A stretch of DNA of 6,472 bases from Thermoplasmata archaeon (lineage in GTDB: Archaea > Thermoplasmatota > Thermoplasmata > Thermoplasmatales > Thermoplasmataceae): positions 1 to 6,472 of the forward strand of contig JAJYRT010000104.1 in assembly GCA_021793945.1 (NCBI GenBank), given 5' to 3'. Under the pieces are notes generated by a model. The model saw nothing but the letters and a program-made list of their open reading frames with translations. It searched no databases and was not told where the DNA came from. Made by a program: the position numbers and the translations under genes. Positions 1 through 6,452 of this stretch are shown piece by piece. How positions within the stretch are numbered: the stretch's first letter is position 1; every line of letters starts with the position of its first letter.

Positions 1-217
1 ACCTGTTGAAGAATATCAATAAATGCGCCATTCTGGCACTTGCAATGAGTTTACCCATGTTCACCTTAAATTCCTCTGTGTTGAAAATTTTTGTAACAAG
101 AGAATTCTGCGTGTTCCACACTACCAGAGCTGTATGTTCGGGTTCAAGGATTTCACTTAACTCATCATAAATTATTCTCTGCCCGATCTGCTTCACTCCT
201 GGCAATTTTGAGATCAT
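1..217 (-). CDS. Isochorismatase/nicotinamidase-like cysteine hydrolase, N-terminal part (runs off left edge)
   Basis: Seen: the minus strand stays open from an ATG at 217 to the window edge, giving 72 codons. Residues 24-40 read LEPEHTALVVWNTQNSL, and the segment ends with a hydrophobic strand (LLIFFNR). This matches the first beta strand of the isochorismatase-like alpha/beta fold, whose members normally carry TALLVIDMQN there. Members are hydrolases using an Asp-Lys-Cys triad on amides or vinyl ethers; the Lys and Cys would lie outside the window. Oddity: the triad Asp is Asn here (residue 35, codon 113-115), and the Pro usual before the second strand is Leu, so the protein may be inactive, divergent or decaying. 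Start: ATG 217 abuts a TATA box and has no Shine-Dalgarno, while GTG 194-196 lies about 25 bp from the box and fits a leaderless start. The substrate cannot be told. The family call rests on one motif region. Confidence 0.66.
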   Translation of the reverse strand, partial: MISKLPGVKQIGQRIIYDELSEILEPEHTALVVWNTQNSLVTKIFNTEEFKVNMGKLIASARMAHLLIFFNR

Positions 218-226
218 ATTTATAGG
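218..226 (-). promoter_or_regulatory. TATA box of the cysteine hydrolase gene
   Basis: On the minus strand this reads CCTATAAAT, close to the archaeal TATA consensus. Its centre (about 221) is 25 bp upstream of GTG 196, which suits a leaderless transcript beginning at that GTG. The match is by eye, and the ATG at 217 directly after the box would be an awkward translation start. Confidence 0.45.
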
Positions 227-304
227 ATTGCAACCTGCTTCATCGGCATATTAAAATCAGTGGTTCATAATTTCAGGCCAGGGTATGAAAGCCTCGCATC
301 CCAT

Positions 305-318
305 CAGTGATCTCACTG
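305..318. repeat. Interrupted palindrome CAGTGA-TC-TCACTG
   Basis: Exact 6-bp inverted arms (305-310 and 313-318) around a 2-bp centre, in the 220-bp stretch between the cysteine hydrolase and the homoserine dehydrogenase. It lies about 80 bp upstream of the hydrolase TATA box, so it could be a dimeric regulator site, or a small hairpin in the operon's 3' region. No function is shown; a 6-bp arm can arise by chance. Confidence 0.3.
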
Positions 319-330
319 GAATTCAGTCCT

Positions 331-354
331 AAAAATTATTGGTTAGCCAAATAA
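331..354 (-). terminator. Hairpin plus T-tract ending the gyrB-gyrA-hom operon
   Basis: Read on the minus strand, a stem TTA(T)TTGG / CCAATAA with a CTAA loop (354-336) is followed at once by five T residues (335-331). It sits about 85 nt past the stop of the homoserine dehydrogenase and in the right orientation. Archaeal RNA polymerase stops mainly on the U-tract, so the stem may be secondary. The rest of 227-437 shows no gene; the only ORFs there are very short, such as a 15-codon one at 276. Confidence 0.5.
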
Positions 355-437
355 AGTGCATTGTATAAGCGCCTTTCCAACAAAATTAGCCCCGGCAGTT
401 AAATCTTAGGCATTCCGCAAACCAGTTTTTGGAAGCC

Positions 438-1466
438 TTATGCCCCTTGCCTGGAAATTAGCATAACGTCATTCAGGACAGCGGAAGCGGTTTCCAAAGG
501 GCCATCCCGTATATTGCCGACAAAGTATTTCGATCCGTCTGTCGTCTCCAGGAGATAACATAGCGATGATGTTCCGAGCGATACCAGCGGATCAAGGGGT
601 TCCATAGCCTGGAGCCTGGAAGAAGCAAGGATCTCGCTACCTCTCCGATAGACATCAGAAACTATGCGGTATTTGTCTCCACTTCTTTTCATCTCTTCTA
701 TACCATCTGAAAGGTTCTCCACCCCATCAAACTCAATATCGTTGAGAGAAATATTTGATCCGAAAATAGAGTTGGCTATGATGACAGTTTTCCTGGCAGA
801 GTCGATACCGAGGGTATCATCATGGAAATTTGTCTCGGCAATGCCCTCTCTTTGTGCCATGCTTATGGACTGATTAAAATCAAGGTTATGGAGCATTCTG
901 TCAAGAACGAAGTTTACCGTCATGCTGACTATCCCTCTGACTCTTACAATTTCGACTGGCATGAGAGAATAGTCTATAAGGTTGAACAGGGGTGTACCCC
1001 CGGCAACGGTTGCTTCGTACCTTATCTTCCTGCCATTTATCCTCGCTGAGTTCATGACTTCTGACCAGTGCATTGCCAGCGGGGATTTGTTGGCAGTAAC
1101 CACATCAATTCCATGCTTGAATGCATTCACATACATGCCCATCCCAGAGAGCCCATCTGGAGTGGCTGGAGTCATATCCACGATAATGTCGGGTGGCTCT
1201 CCGAGAACATCTTCCATTTCCACCTTCTTCCCCGTTTCACGGAGTTTTCCATCTTCCTTGGCCCTGAGCAGCATTTCTGTGGTCATTCCACTCCTTACAG
1301 AATAAATTCCATGGGAGTCTGATGCAAATGATACCACGATTTCCTTCCCGGCCTTTCTTCTAATTCCCTTTTGATTCCTGGAAAGCAAAGACAGGAAGTT
1401 CCTCCCTACATTTCCAACTCCCATGATAGCTATGGAAACACTGTCCCGGTCACTCTTCAGTGCCAT
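438..1466 (-). CDS. hom: Homoserine dehydrogenase (monofunctional, no ACT domain)
   Basis: Reduces aspartate semialdehyde to homoserine with NAD(P)H in the cytosol, the branch point to threonine and methionine. Seen, counting 342 residues from ATG 1466: a dinucleotide-binding fold with GVGNVG at 16-21; [10 protein letters not shown] about 97-106; VVTANK ending in Lys127, the conserved active-site lysine; and the substrate block [17 protein letters not shown] with Glu211, Asp217, Asp222 and Lys226 at the spacing of yeast Glu208/Asp214/Asp219/Lys223. The chain ends without the ACT regulatory domain of longer bacterial enzymes, so allosteric threonine control through that domain is not expected. 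Odd: the usual NGT or SGT before the substrate site is SMT (181-183). Start: the frame is open to an ATG at 1517, but ATG 1466 lies just before the Rossmann strand and follows GAGGGTG, although that Shine-Dalgarno is very close. This start overlaps the gyrA end by 17 nt, suggesting translational coupling as the last gene of the operon. Stop TAA. Confidence 0.92.
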   Translation of the reverse strand: MALKSDRDSVSIAIMGVGNVGRNFLSLLSRNQKGIRRKAGKEIVVSFASDSHGIYSVRSGMTTEMLLRAKEDGKLRETGKKVEMEDVLGEPPDIIVDMTPATPDGLSGMGMYVNAFKHGIDVVTANKSPLAMHWSEVMNSARINGRKIRYEATVAGGTPLFNLIDYSLMPVEIVRVRGIVSMTVNFVLDRMLHNLDFNQSISMAQREGIAETNFHDDTLGIDSARKTVIIANSIFGSNISLNDIEFDGVENLSDGIEEMKRSGDKYRIVSDVYRRGSEILASSRLQAMEPLDPLVSLGTSSLCYLLETTDGSKYFVGNIRDGPLETASAVLNDVMLISRQGA

Positions 1467-3849
1467 CACCCTCAATTCTTGTTGCGGATATGACATAGTC
1501 ATCGTCGCTGAGATCAATGAGCTTTACTCCTGCGGTAACCCTCGACAGCTCCCTTACTTCCGATACCCTTATTCTTATGGTTTTCTCCATCTTGGATACG
1601 AGGAGAAGGTCATCGTTCTCCCTGACAGGCAGGGCGGAAACCAGTTCACCCGTCCTCTCGTTCCATTTAGAGAGGAATATGCCGGACGACCCCCTGTGAT
1701 GCACGGGGTACTGGGACACCTTCGTACGCTTTCCTATACCGTTCCTTGATACATTAAAGATGAACTCGTCATCATCTACTGCAAAGGCGGACACAACGTA
1801 CTCATTCTTCTTGAGCTTCATCGATTTAACGCCACGCGATGTTCTTCCAGTCATTCTGACTTCCTTCGTGAGAAATACTGCAGCCTTTCCGGCGCTTGAC
1901 ACAACAACGAACTTGCCAGGTTTTTCTCTGTGCTCCACCGCAACTACTTCATCATCATCCTCGAGCGTTATGATCCTGAGTCCGGATGTTCGCATGTCAA
2001 ATAGGTCCTCTGCGGGTGTCCTTTTTACGAAACCATTCCTGGTGACAAGAATTAGGAAGGATTTCTTGTTTTCCGGCGCCTTGAGTATCTGTTGTACCTT
2101 CTCACCCTCCATTAGGGGCAGGATAGCCTGTGCGGATGTTCCGACAGACTTCCTGTTCTTCTTCTCAAGTTCATAGACCTTGCCCTTTATCACTCGCCCA
2201 CTGTTGGTGAAATAATAAATCGTATCATGGCTGTCGCAGTCCAGAACACTCTTCACGGAATCCTCCTTCCTAGTCGAGGTGATTATTCCTTTGCCACCTC
2301 TCTTCTGGGCCTTGTACTCCTCAATGGATACTCGCTTGAGAAGACCTCCCTCGCTCAGTATCACCATATCCTGCTCGTTTGGTATCAGATCCTCGACTGC
2401 TCTCTCCTTAAGCTGTTTATACGTAATCTTTGTCCGTCTTTTGTCCCCGAACTTTGCCTTCAGGTCGGCAATCTCATCTTTCAGTATTTTCCTTCTTTCG
2501 CTTTCTTCGTTAATTATCTTGTTGAAGCGTTTGATATTATTGTTAACTTCCTCAAGTTCCTGCCTGATCTTGTTTATTTCAAGAGCTGTTAGTCTCTGTA
2601 GCCGCATCTCAAGAATGGCATTTGCCTGCTTTTCAGTCATCCGGAACGAGGTGATCAACGATGATCTTGCTTCCGTCACGTCCCTGGAGGCTTTTATCAG
2701 CGATACAACCCTGTCAATGCTGTCCAGTGCCTTTGCCAGTCCAAGCAGTATTTCCTGTCTTTCCATGTTTTTGTTCAGGTCGAACTTGGACCTCCTCAGG
2801 ATCATCTCAAGGCGATGGGCGATAAAAATATCGATCAGCTGGTTTAACCCGACTATTTTCGGCTCATTATCGACCAGAACCAGATTTATTATACCAATGG
2901 AGGTTTCGAGCGCTGAATTTTCATAGAGCTGGTTAAGCACAAGGGCTTTCATATCCTCGTCCCTCACCTTTACAACTATTCTCATGCCATTCCTGTCAGA
3001 TTCGTCCCTTACATCGGTGACGCCTTTCAGAACCTCATTCTTTGTAAGGTTCGCTATGCTCTCGATAAAAGTTGCCTTATTTACGCCATAGGGAAGGCTC
3101 TTTATGATGAGGTGCTTTGGTTCATCGAGGCTGACCTCTCCGTGGCAGAGTGCTTTCCCCCTTCCAGTCTGGTAGGAATCCATCAGCTCCTTCGTGTAGA
3201 AAACTATTCCACCGCCAGGAAAATCAGGGCCTTTCACAAATTTCAGGAGATCATCAGTGGTTGATTCAGGTTTGTCGACTTTATATGAAATTGCATCGCA
3301 GATTTCCGAAAGGTTGTTCGGGAGCATGTTTGTTGCCATACCGACCGCAATTCCGGAAGTGCCATTGATGAGAAGCTGCGGCACCTTCGTTGGAAAATAC
3401 TCAGGCTCTTCAAGCGATCCATCAAAATTCTGCCTGAAGGGGACTGTTTTCTTGTCTATGTCCTGGATCATTTCCGAGGAAATCCTTGCCAGCCTGGCTT
3501 CAGTATACCTCATCGCCGCCGGGGAGTCCCCATCTATTGACCCGAAATTCCCCTGGCCGTCAACCAGCGGGTAACGCAATGAGAAATTCTGTGCCATCCT
3601 GGCAAGGGCGTCGTAAATTGACAGATCGCCGTGCGGATGGTATTTACCCATGGTCTCTCCCACAATCCTGGCTGATTTTTTATAAGGCTTATCAAAATTG
3701 ACGCCAAGTTCACTCATTGAAAATAGAATTCTCCTCTGCACGGGTTTCAATCCGTCCTTCACGTCAGGTATAGCCCTGCTGACTATGACGCTCATTGCAT
3801 ATTCGAGGTAGGAGTTCTTTATTTCGTCTTCAATAGGTCTAGTTTGCAT
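1450..3849 (-). CDS. gyrA: DNA gyrase subunit A
   Basis: Breakage-reunion subunit of gyrase (type IIA topoisomerase); with GyrB it introduces negative supercoils using ATP. Seen, 799 aa: winged-helix/tower core about 1-490 with [12 protein letters not shown] (31-42), GKYHPHGD (68-75), [12 protein letters not shown] (97-108) and catalytic Arg114-Tyr115 (E. coli 121-122). Residues 425-465 look like the coiled-coil stalk leading to the C-gate. The C-terminal pinwheel (about 490-799) carries a GyrA box, QKRGGKG, at 515-521; this marks gyrase rather than topoisomerase IV. The length is normal for the family (E. coli 875, many others about 800-830), and the acidic tail is very short. Odd: the residue matching E. 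coli Ser83 is Leu76 (codon CTG), while the Asp87 equivalent (Asp80) is kept. The gene starts 9 nt after gyrB and ends inside hom. It is very close to bacterial GyrA, consistent with old transfer from bacteria. Stop TGA. Confidence 0.98.
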   Translation of the reverse strand: MQTRPIEDEIKNSYLEYAMSVIVSRAIPDVKDGLKPVQRRILFSMSELGVNFDKPYKKSARIVGETMGKYHPHGDLSIYDALARMAQNFSLRYPLVDGQGNFGSIDGDSPAAMRYTEARLARISSEMIQDIDKKTVPFRQNFDGSLEEPEYFPTKVPQLLINGTSGIAVGMATNMLPNNLSEICDAISYKVDKPESTTDDLLKFVKGPDFPGGGIVFYTKELMDSYQTGRGKALCHGEVSLDEPKHLIIKSLPYGVNKATFIESIANLTKNEVLKGVTDVRDESDRNGMRIVVKVRDEDMKALVLNQLYENSALETSIGIINLVLVDNEPKIVGLNQLIDIFIAHRLEMILRRSKFDLNKNMERQEILLGLAKALDSIDRVVSLIKASRDVTEARSSLITSFRMTEKQANAILEMRLQRLTALEINKIRQELEEVNNNIKRFNKIINEESERRKILKDEIADLKAKFGDKRRTKITYKQLKERAVEDLIPNEQDMVILSEGGLLKRVSIEEYKAQKRGGKGIITSTRKEDSVKSVLDCDSHDTIYYFTNSGRVIKGKVYELEKKNRKSVGTSAQAILPLMEGEKVQQILKAPENKKSFLILVTRNGFVKRTPAEDLFDMRTSGLRIITLEDDDEVVAVEHREKPGKFVVVSSAGKAAVFLTKEVRMTGRTSRGVKSMKLKKNEYVVSAFAVDDDEFIFNVSRNGIGKRTKVSQYPVHHRGSSGIFLSKWNERTGELVSALPVRENDDLLLVSKMEKTIRIRVSEVRELSRVTAGVKLIDLSDDDYVISATRIEGDGTEE

Positions 3850-3861
3850 TATAATTCCTCA
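3850..3861 (-). promoter_or_regulatory. gyrA ribosome binding site overlapping the gyrB stop codon
   Basis: The minus strand reads TGAGGAATTATA then ATG: the gyrB stop TGA is part of the Shine-Dalgarno GAGGA, with about 6 nt to the gyrA ATG. This geometry suggests translational coupling, which would keep the two subunits at matched levels. It also fixes the gyrA start at 3849. Confidence 0.75.
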
Positions 3862-5811
3862 CAGATCAATATTCTTGACATATCTTGCATTCTCTTCTAT
3901 AAATCTTCTTCTCGGTTCAACCTTTTCGCCCATAAGTATGGAAAAAAGCCTTTCCGCAGAAGCTGCATCCTCAATGGAGACCTGCACGAGCTTCCTGGTT
4001 TCAGGTTTCATTGTCGTTTCCCACAGCTGAGACGGGTTCATCTCTCCAAGACCCTTGAATCTCTGGATTATTGCACCATTTCCAAGCTTTTTTGATATTG
4101 TCTCCTGTTCTTTCTCAGAGTATACATAATGAACCTTGTCCCCTTTCTGTATACGGAATAGAGGTGGCTGTGCAAAGTATATCTTGCCGTTGGTTATGAG
4201 CTCCCTCGAGTACCTATAGAAGAAAGTAAGAAGTAGGGTCCTGATATGAGCCCCGTCCACATCAGCATCAGTCATTATGATGATCTTGTGGTACCTGAGC
4301 TTGGTGATGTCCAGTGAGTCCTTTATGTTTGTTCCCATTGCTGTTATCAGGTTCCTTATTTCCTGGTTCTCTAAGGCCTTGATATCGCTGGTCTTCTCCA
4401 CGTTAAGGATCTTTCCCCGTAGAGGTAGCACTGCCTGGAATTCCCGGTTCCTCGCCTGTTTGGCCGAACCTCCTGCAGAATCACCTTCCACTATGTATAT
4501 CTCCGATTGTTCTGGGTCTGTGGAAGAGCAGTCGGCAAGTTTGCCCGGCAATCCGCCACCTTCAAGTGCGGACTTCCTGCGAACAAGCTCTCTTGCCTTT
4601 CTTGAAGCTTCCCTCGCAGCAGCAGAGGCAACTGCCCTCTTTATGATCTGGTCTGCAACGTTTGGGTACGACTCAAAGTAGCCCCTGAGGAATTTGTCTG
4701 TAAGTGACTGGACTACGCCTTTCACTTCGCTGTTTCCAAGTTTTGACTTGGTCTGTCCCTCAAACTGCGGCTGGTACACTTTTACGTGAAGCACAGCTAC
4801 AAGGCCTTCTCTTACATCATCGCCGCTTATGCTCTCGATTCCCTTGATCAGGTTGTGGTTCTTCGCGTAATCCTGCACTGCCCTGGAAAGTCCTGCCCTG
4901 AAGCCAGTTAAGTGTGTCCCACCCTCAATGGTACTTATGTTGTTGACGTATGACTGCATGATCTCTGTAACGCTGGAATTGTACTGGAGGGCAAACTCTA
5001 CAACTATATCTTCAGCGCTGTCCTTAAAATATATTGGTTCCTTGTGTATTGAAATATGTCCTTCACCGAGGTATGTTACAAATTCTGAAAGTCCACCTGC
5101 AAAATGGAAAACTTCCTTCTTTGAGTTCCTGAGATCCTCGATGGTGATCGAGACCTGTGGGTTCAGGTAAGCAAGGTCCCTCATTCTCTGAATCAGAGTA
5201 TCGTAGGAAAAATCGAGAGTTTCAAAAATCTCGTCATCCGGATAAAATCTCATCTGGGTTCCGTGATCCCTGGCAAGGTGGAAGACCAGCTCTGACACGT
5301 CTGGATCCTTTGAAGTTTTATAGTCCTCTAACTTAACCTTCTCCATTTTTCCACTGGGAATGCCCTTCTTGAAGACTTCATAATAAAGTGTATCCTGCTT
5401 CTTTACCGCCGCAATGAGCTTTGAAGAGAGTGCATTCACTACGTGGACTCCAACTCCGTGCAGTCCACCTGTGATCTTGTATACCTTTTTATCAAATTTT
5501 GCCCCACTGTGCAACTCCGTCAGCACTATCTCAAGACCAGGTCTGTTATATTTTGGATGGTTGTCAACAGGGATTCCTCTGCCATCGTCCTCGACTGAAA
5601 GCGATCCGTCTTTGTTAATACTTATCCATATGTTGCTACAATACCCTGCTACCGATTCATCTATACTGTTATCAACCACCTCGTACACAAGATGGTGCAG
5701 ACCCCTCTCATCAGTGGATCCTATGTACATCCCAGGTACCTTTCGTACCGCCTTAAGCCCCTCTAAAACCGTTATCTGTGAAGCATCATAATTTTCCATT
5801 TCAATATCCAC
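3859..5811 (-). CDS. gyrB: DNA gyrase subunit B
   Basis: ATPase and TOPRIM subunit of gyrase. Seen, 650 aa from GTG: GHKL ATPase with Glu44 (general base) and Asn48 in EVVDNSIDE, DDGRGIP at 75-81, GGLHGVGVHVVNALS at 115-129; transducer with the QTK loop at 353-355 (Lys355 = E. coli Lys337); TOPRIM with EGDSAGGSAKQ from Glu442 and DADVD at 515-519 (Asp515, Asp517) for Mg2+; GyrB tail QRFKGLGEMNPSQLWETTM (583-601) and PRRRFIEENA (633-642). The length matches the short GyrB form without the roughly 165-residue insert of E. coli. The novobiocin contact Arg136 of E. coli aligns with Lys138, a mild change, and Lys447 with Arg465. Start: GTG 5811 has AAGGA four nt upstream; ATG 5799 is the alternative but lies 16 nt from that site. 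First gene of the operon. Highly bacterial in sequence, so probably an ancient acquisition. Confidence 0.98.
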   Translation of the reverse strand: MDIEMENYDASQITVLEGLKAVRKVPGMYIGSTDERGLHHLVYEVVDNSIDESVAGYCSNIWISINKDGSLSVEDDGRGIPVDNHPKYNRPGLEIVLTELHSGAKFDKKVYKITGGLHGVGVHVVNALSSKLIAAVKKQDTLYYEVFKKGIPSGKMEKVKLEDYKTSKDPDVSELVFHLARDHGTQMRFYPDDEIFETLDFSYDTLIQRMRDLAYLNPQVSITIEDLRNSKKEVFHFAGGLSEFVTYLGEGHISIHKEPIYFKDSAEDIVVEFALQYNSSVTEIMQSYVNNISTIEGGTHLTGFRAGLSRAVQDYAKNHNLIKGIESISGDDVREGLVAVLHVKVYQPQFEGQTKSKLGNSEVKGVVQSLTDKFLRGYFESYPNVADQIIKRAVASAAAREASRKARELVRRKSALEGGGLPGKLADCSSTDPEQSEIYIVEGDSAGGSAKQARNREFQAVLPLRGKILNVEKTSDIKALENQEIRNLITAMGTNIKDSLDITKLRYHKIIIMTDADVDGAHIRTLLLTFFYRYSRELITNGKIYFAQPPLFRIQKGDKVHYVYSEKEQETISKKLGNGAIIQRFKGLGEMNPSQLWETTMKPETRKLVQVSIEDAASAERLFSILMGEKVEPRRRFIEENARYVKNIDL

Positions 5812-5823
5812 TCTTTCCTTTTT
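5812..5823 (-). promoter_or_regulatory. gyrB Shine-Dalgarno region
   Basis: The minus strand reads AAAAAGGAAAGA directly before GTG 5811. AGGA is 4 nt from the GTG but 16 nt from the in-frame ATG at 5799, so it favours the GTG start, though 4 nt is short. A long, non-leaderless 5' leader is implied. Confidence 0.5.
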
Positions 5824-5826
5824 ACT

Positions 5827-5850
5827 AAAATCTCAGTAGAGAGAGATTTT
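5827..5850. repeat. Inverted repeat 1 in the gyrB leader (AAAATCTC / GAGATTTT)
   Basis: Exact 8-bp arms at 5827-5834 and 5843-5850 around an 8-nt spacer. It lies just upstream of the gyrB Shine-Dalgarno, so it is either a DNA operator or, in the mRNA, a hairpin adjoining the ribosome site. Its centre is 25 bp from that of the next repeat, and both use the same GAGAT core. Confidence 0.5.
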
Positions 5851-5852
5851 TC

Positions 5853-5874
5853 ATGAGATATTAATTTATCTCAT
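5853..5874. repeat. Inverted repeat 2 in the gyrB leader (ATGAGATA / TATCTCAT)
   Basis: Exact 8-bp arms at 5853-5860 and 5867-5874 around TTAATT. It falls near the predicted gyrB transcript start (about 5871), a usual place for an archaeal repressor site. With repeat 1 it makes four GAGAT/ATCTC half-sites centred at 5832, 5845, 5857 and 5870, spaced 13, 12 and 13 bp. Confidence 0.5.
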
Positions 5875-5880
5875 TAATGA

Positions 5881-5918
5881 TTGCATTATAGTGTTTATAA
5901 TCTCTACGTAAAATGCAA
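5881..5918 (-). promoter_or_regulatory. Probable gyrB promoter with TATA box, framed by a 7-bp inverted repeat
   Basis: On the minus strand ATTATAAACA (5902-5893) is a fair archaeal TATA box; transcription would begin near 5871, giving a leader of about 60 nt. A second AT-rich candidate is CTATAATGC at 5891-5883. The TATA box sits between exact 7-bp inverted arms TTGCATT (5881-5887) and AATGCAA (5912-5918), which may be a regulator site or chance in AT-rich DNA. No experiment or alignment supports the exact box. Confidence 0.45.
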
Positions 5919-6250
5919 ATTTACTGAATTTATAGTTCTTAAGTATGCATCCATCTGTCATAAACATTGTCCAGAAGTTGGAACGAGCCCCGTTTTTATT
6001 AGAACACGCAACACTTGTCTCGGGTAAACAACAGAATAATACTGTCTGGAATGATAAACATTAAAGGTAGAGTTACAAGCACGTTAAAAGGGTCGATAAG
6101 CGGCGAGACTTTGCAAAAGTTAAGAGATAAGCGCTGCCTAAACGTTTCAACACGTTTTAAGAATAAAAGTTCTAGATGCCAGAGAGTTAAAACAAGAATC
6201 GGAACTAAAGGTGTTGGCCAAAGATAGGAACCTTCGACGGGTCTTACAAA
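5919..6250. other. Unexplained intergenic stretch with a possible small basic ORF or RNA
   Basis: No recognised gene. On the plus strand a frame is open from TTG 6015, or ATG 6051, to TAG at 6227: 70 or 58 residues, very rich in Lys and Arg, with no known domain and no clear Shine-Dalgarno. Its codons (TTA, CTA, TTG for Leu) differ from the CTG/CTC/CTT-rich gyrase genes, so it may not be translated. A weak TATA-like TTTTTATTA at 5993-6001 would put a transcript start near 6022. The 8-mer GATAAGCG occurs twice (6095-6102, 6126-6133), each preceded by GTTAA. No hallmark of RNase P RNA, SRP RNA or 5S rRNA was seen. A structured RNA gene, a small protein or plain spacer all remain possible. Confidence 0.3.
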
Positions 6251-6251
6251 A

Positions 6252-6262
6252 TAGTTTAAATT
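6252..6262 (+). promoter_or_regulatory. TATA box of the tRNA-Cys gene
   Basis: TAGTTTAAATT, centred near 6257, lies about 30 bp before the mature tRNA 5' end, so transcription would begin at about 6283, a few nt ahead of the tRNA for RNase P to trim. This is the normal archaeal tRNA promoter layout. Confidence 0.5.
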
Positions 6263-6287
6263 GATTGGATATTTACCGTGGTATCGT

Positions 6288-6359
6288 GGATAGGTGGCAG
6301 AGCGGTCATGCGTGGGACTGCAGATCCCATCTAATAGGGTTCAACTCCCTACCTATCCT
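6288..6359 (+). tRNA. tRNA-Cys (anticodon GCA)
   Basis: Carries cysteine to UGC and UGU codons. Seen, 72 nt: acceptor stem GGATAGG/CCTATCC (6288-6294, 6352-6358); T8 at 6295; D arm GCA/TGC (6297-6299, 6309-6311) with the loop G pair at 6304-6305; anticodon stem TGGGA/TCCCA (6313-6317, 6325-6329) with loop CTGCAGA and anticodon GCA at 6320-6322; variable loop TCTAA; T arm TAGGG/CCCTA around TTCAACT. The discriminator is T at 6359, the base that identifies Cys tRNAs. No intron, and no CCA is encoded, so a CCA-adding enzyme must finish the end; this fits an archaeon. All stems pair fully. Confidence 0.96.
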
Positions 6360-6366
6360 TTGGACC

Positions 6367-6374
6367 TTTATTTT
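6367..6374 (+). terminator. T-rich terminator after tRNA-Cys
   Basis: TTTATTTT begins 8 nt past the tRNA 3' end. Oligo-T tracts on the non-template strand are the usual stop for archaeal tRNA genes. The call rests only on composition and position. Confidence 0.45.
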
Positions 6375-6446
6375 CCGGCATTTCTGGACCCTAATGGGAA
6401 TGATGAATGGCCTCGTGTCACTTGTTACACAAATTTTGGCCTATGG

Positions 6447-6452
6447 TATAAA
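6447..6452 (+). promoter_or_regulatory. Possible TATA box for a gene beyond the right edge
   Basis: GGTATAAAGG with core TATAAA would start a transcript near 6475, just outside the window. Nothing else in 6375-6472 is supportable: there is no convincing ORF, RNA or long repeat. Low confidence, since the downstream sequence is missing. Confidence 0.2.

Noticed and set aside
276..321. 15-codon plus-strand ORF in the left intergenic region
   Set aside because: Too short, with no ribosome site, promoter or similarity to support it.
1467..1517. Upstream ATG extending homoserine dehydrogenase by 17 residues
   Set aside because: It would overlap gyrA by 68 nt and adds residues ahead of the Rossmann strand that the family does not have; ATG 1466 fits better.
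2279..2926. 215-codon plus-strand ORF antisense to gyrA, rich in Ser and Leu
   Set aside because: It lies wholly inside the strongly supported gyrA frame and its composition is that expected of the complement of a charged coiled-coil region; no domain or start signal.
5871..5880. Perfect 10-bp palindrome TCATTAATGA upstream of gyrB
   Set aside because: It is AT-rich, short and overlaps an arm of the stronger repeat, so it is not listed separately.
5990..6250. RNase P RNA, SRP RNA or 5S rRNA
   Set aside because: An ACAGAA string is present, but it sits near the wrong end and the other conserved blocks, such as the GAGGAAA-type P4 strand or the SRP GGAAG loop region, are absent.
6361..6390. 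TGGACC occurring twice after the tRNA
   Set aside because: A 6-mer pair 24 bp apart is expected by chance; no attachment-site or mobile-element context.
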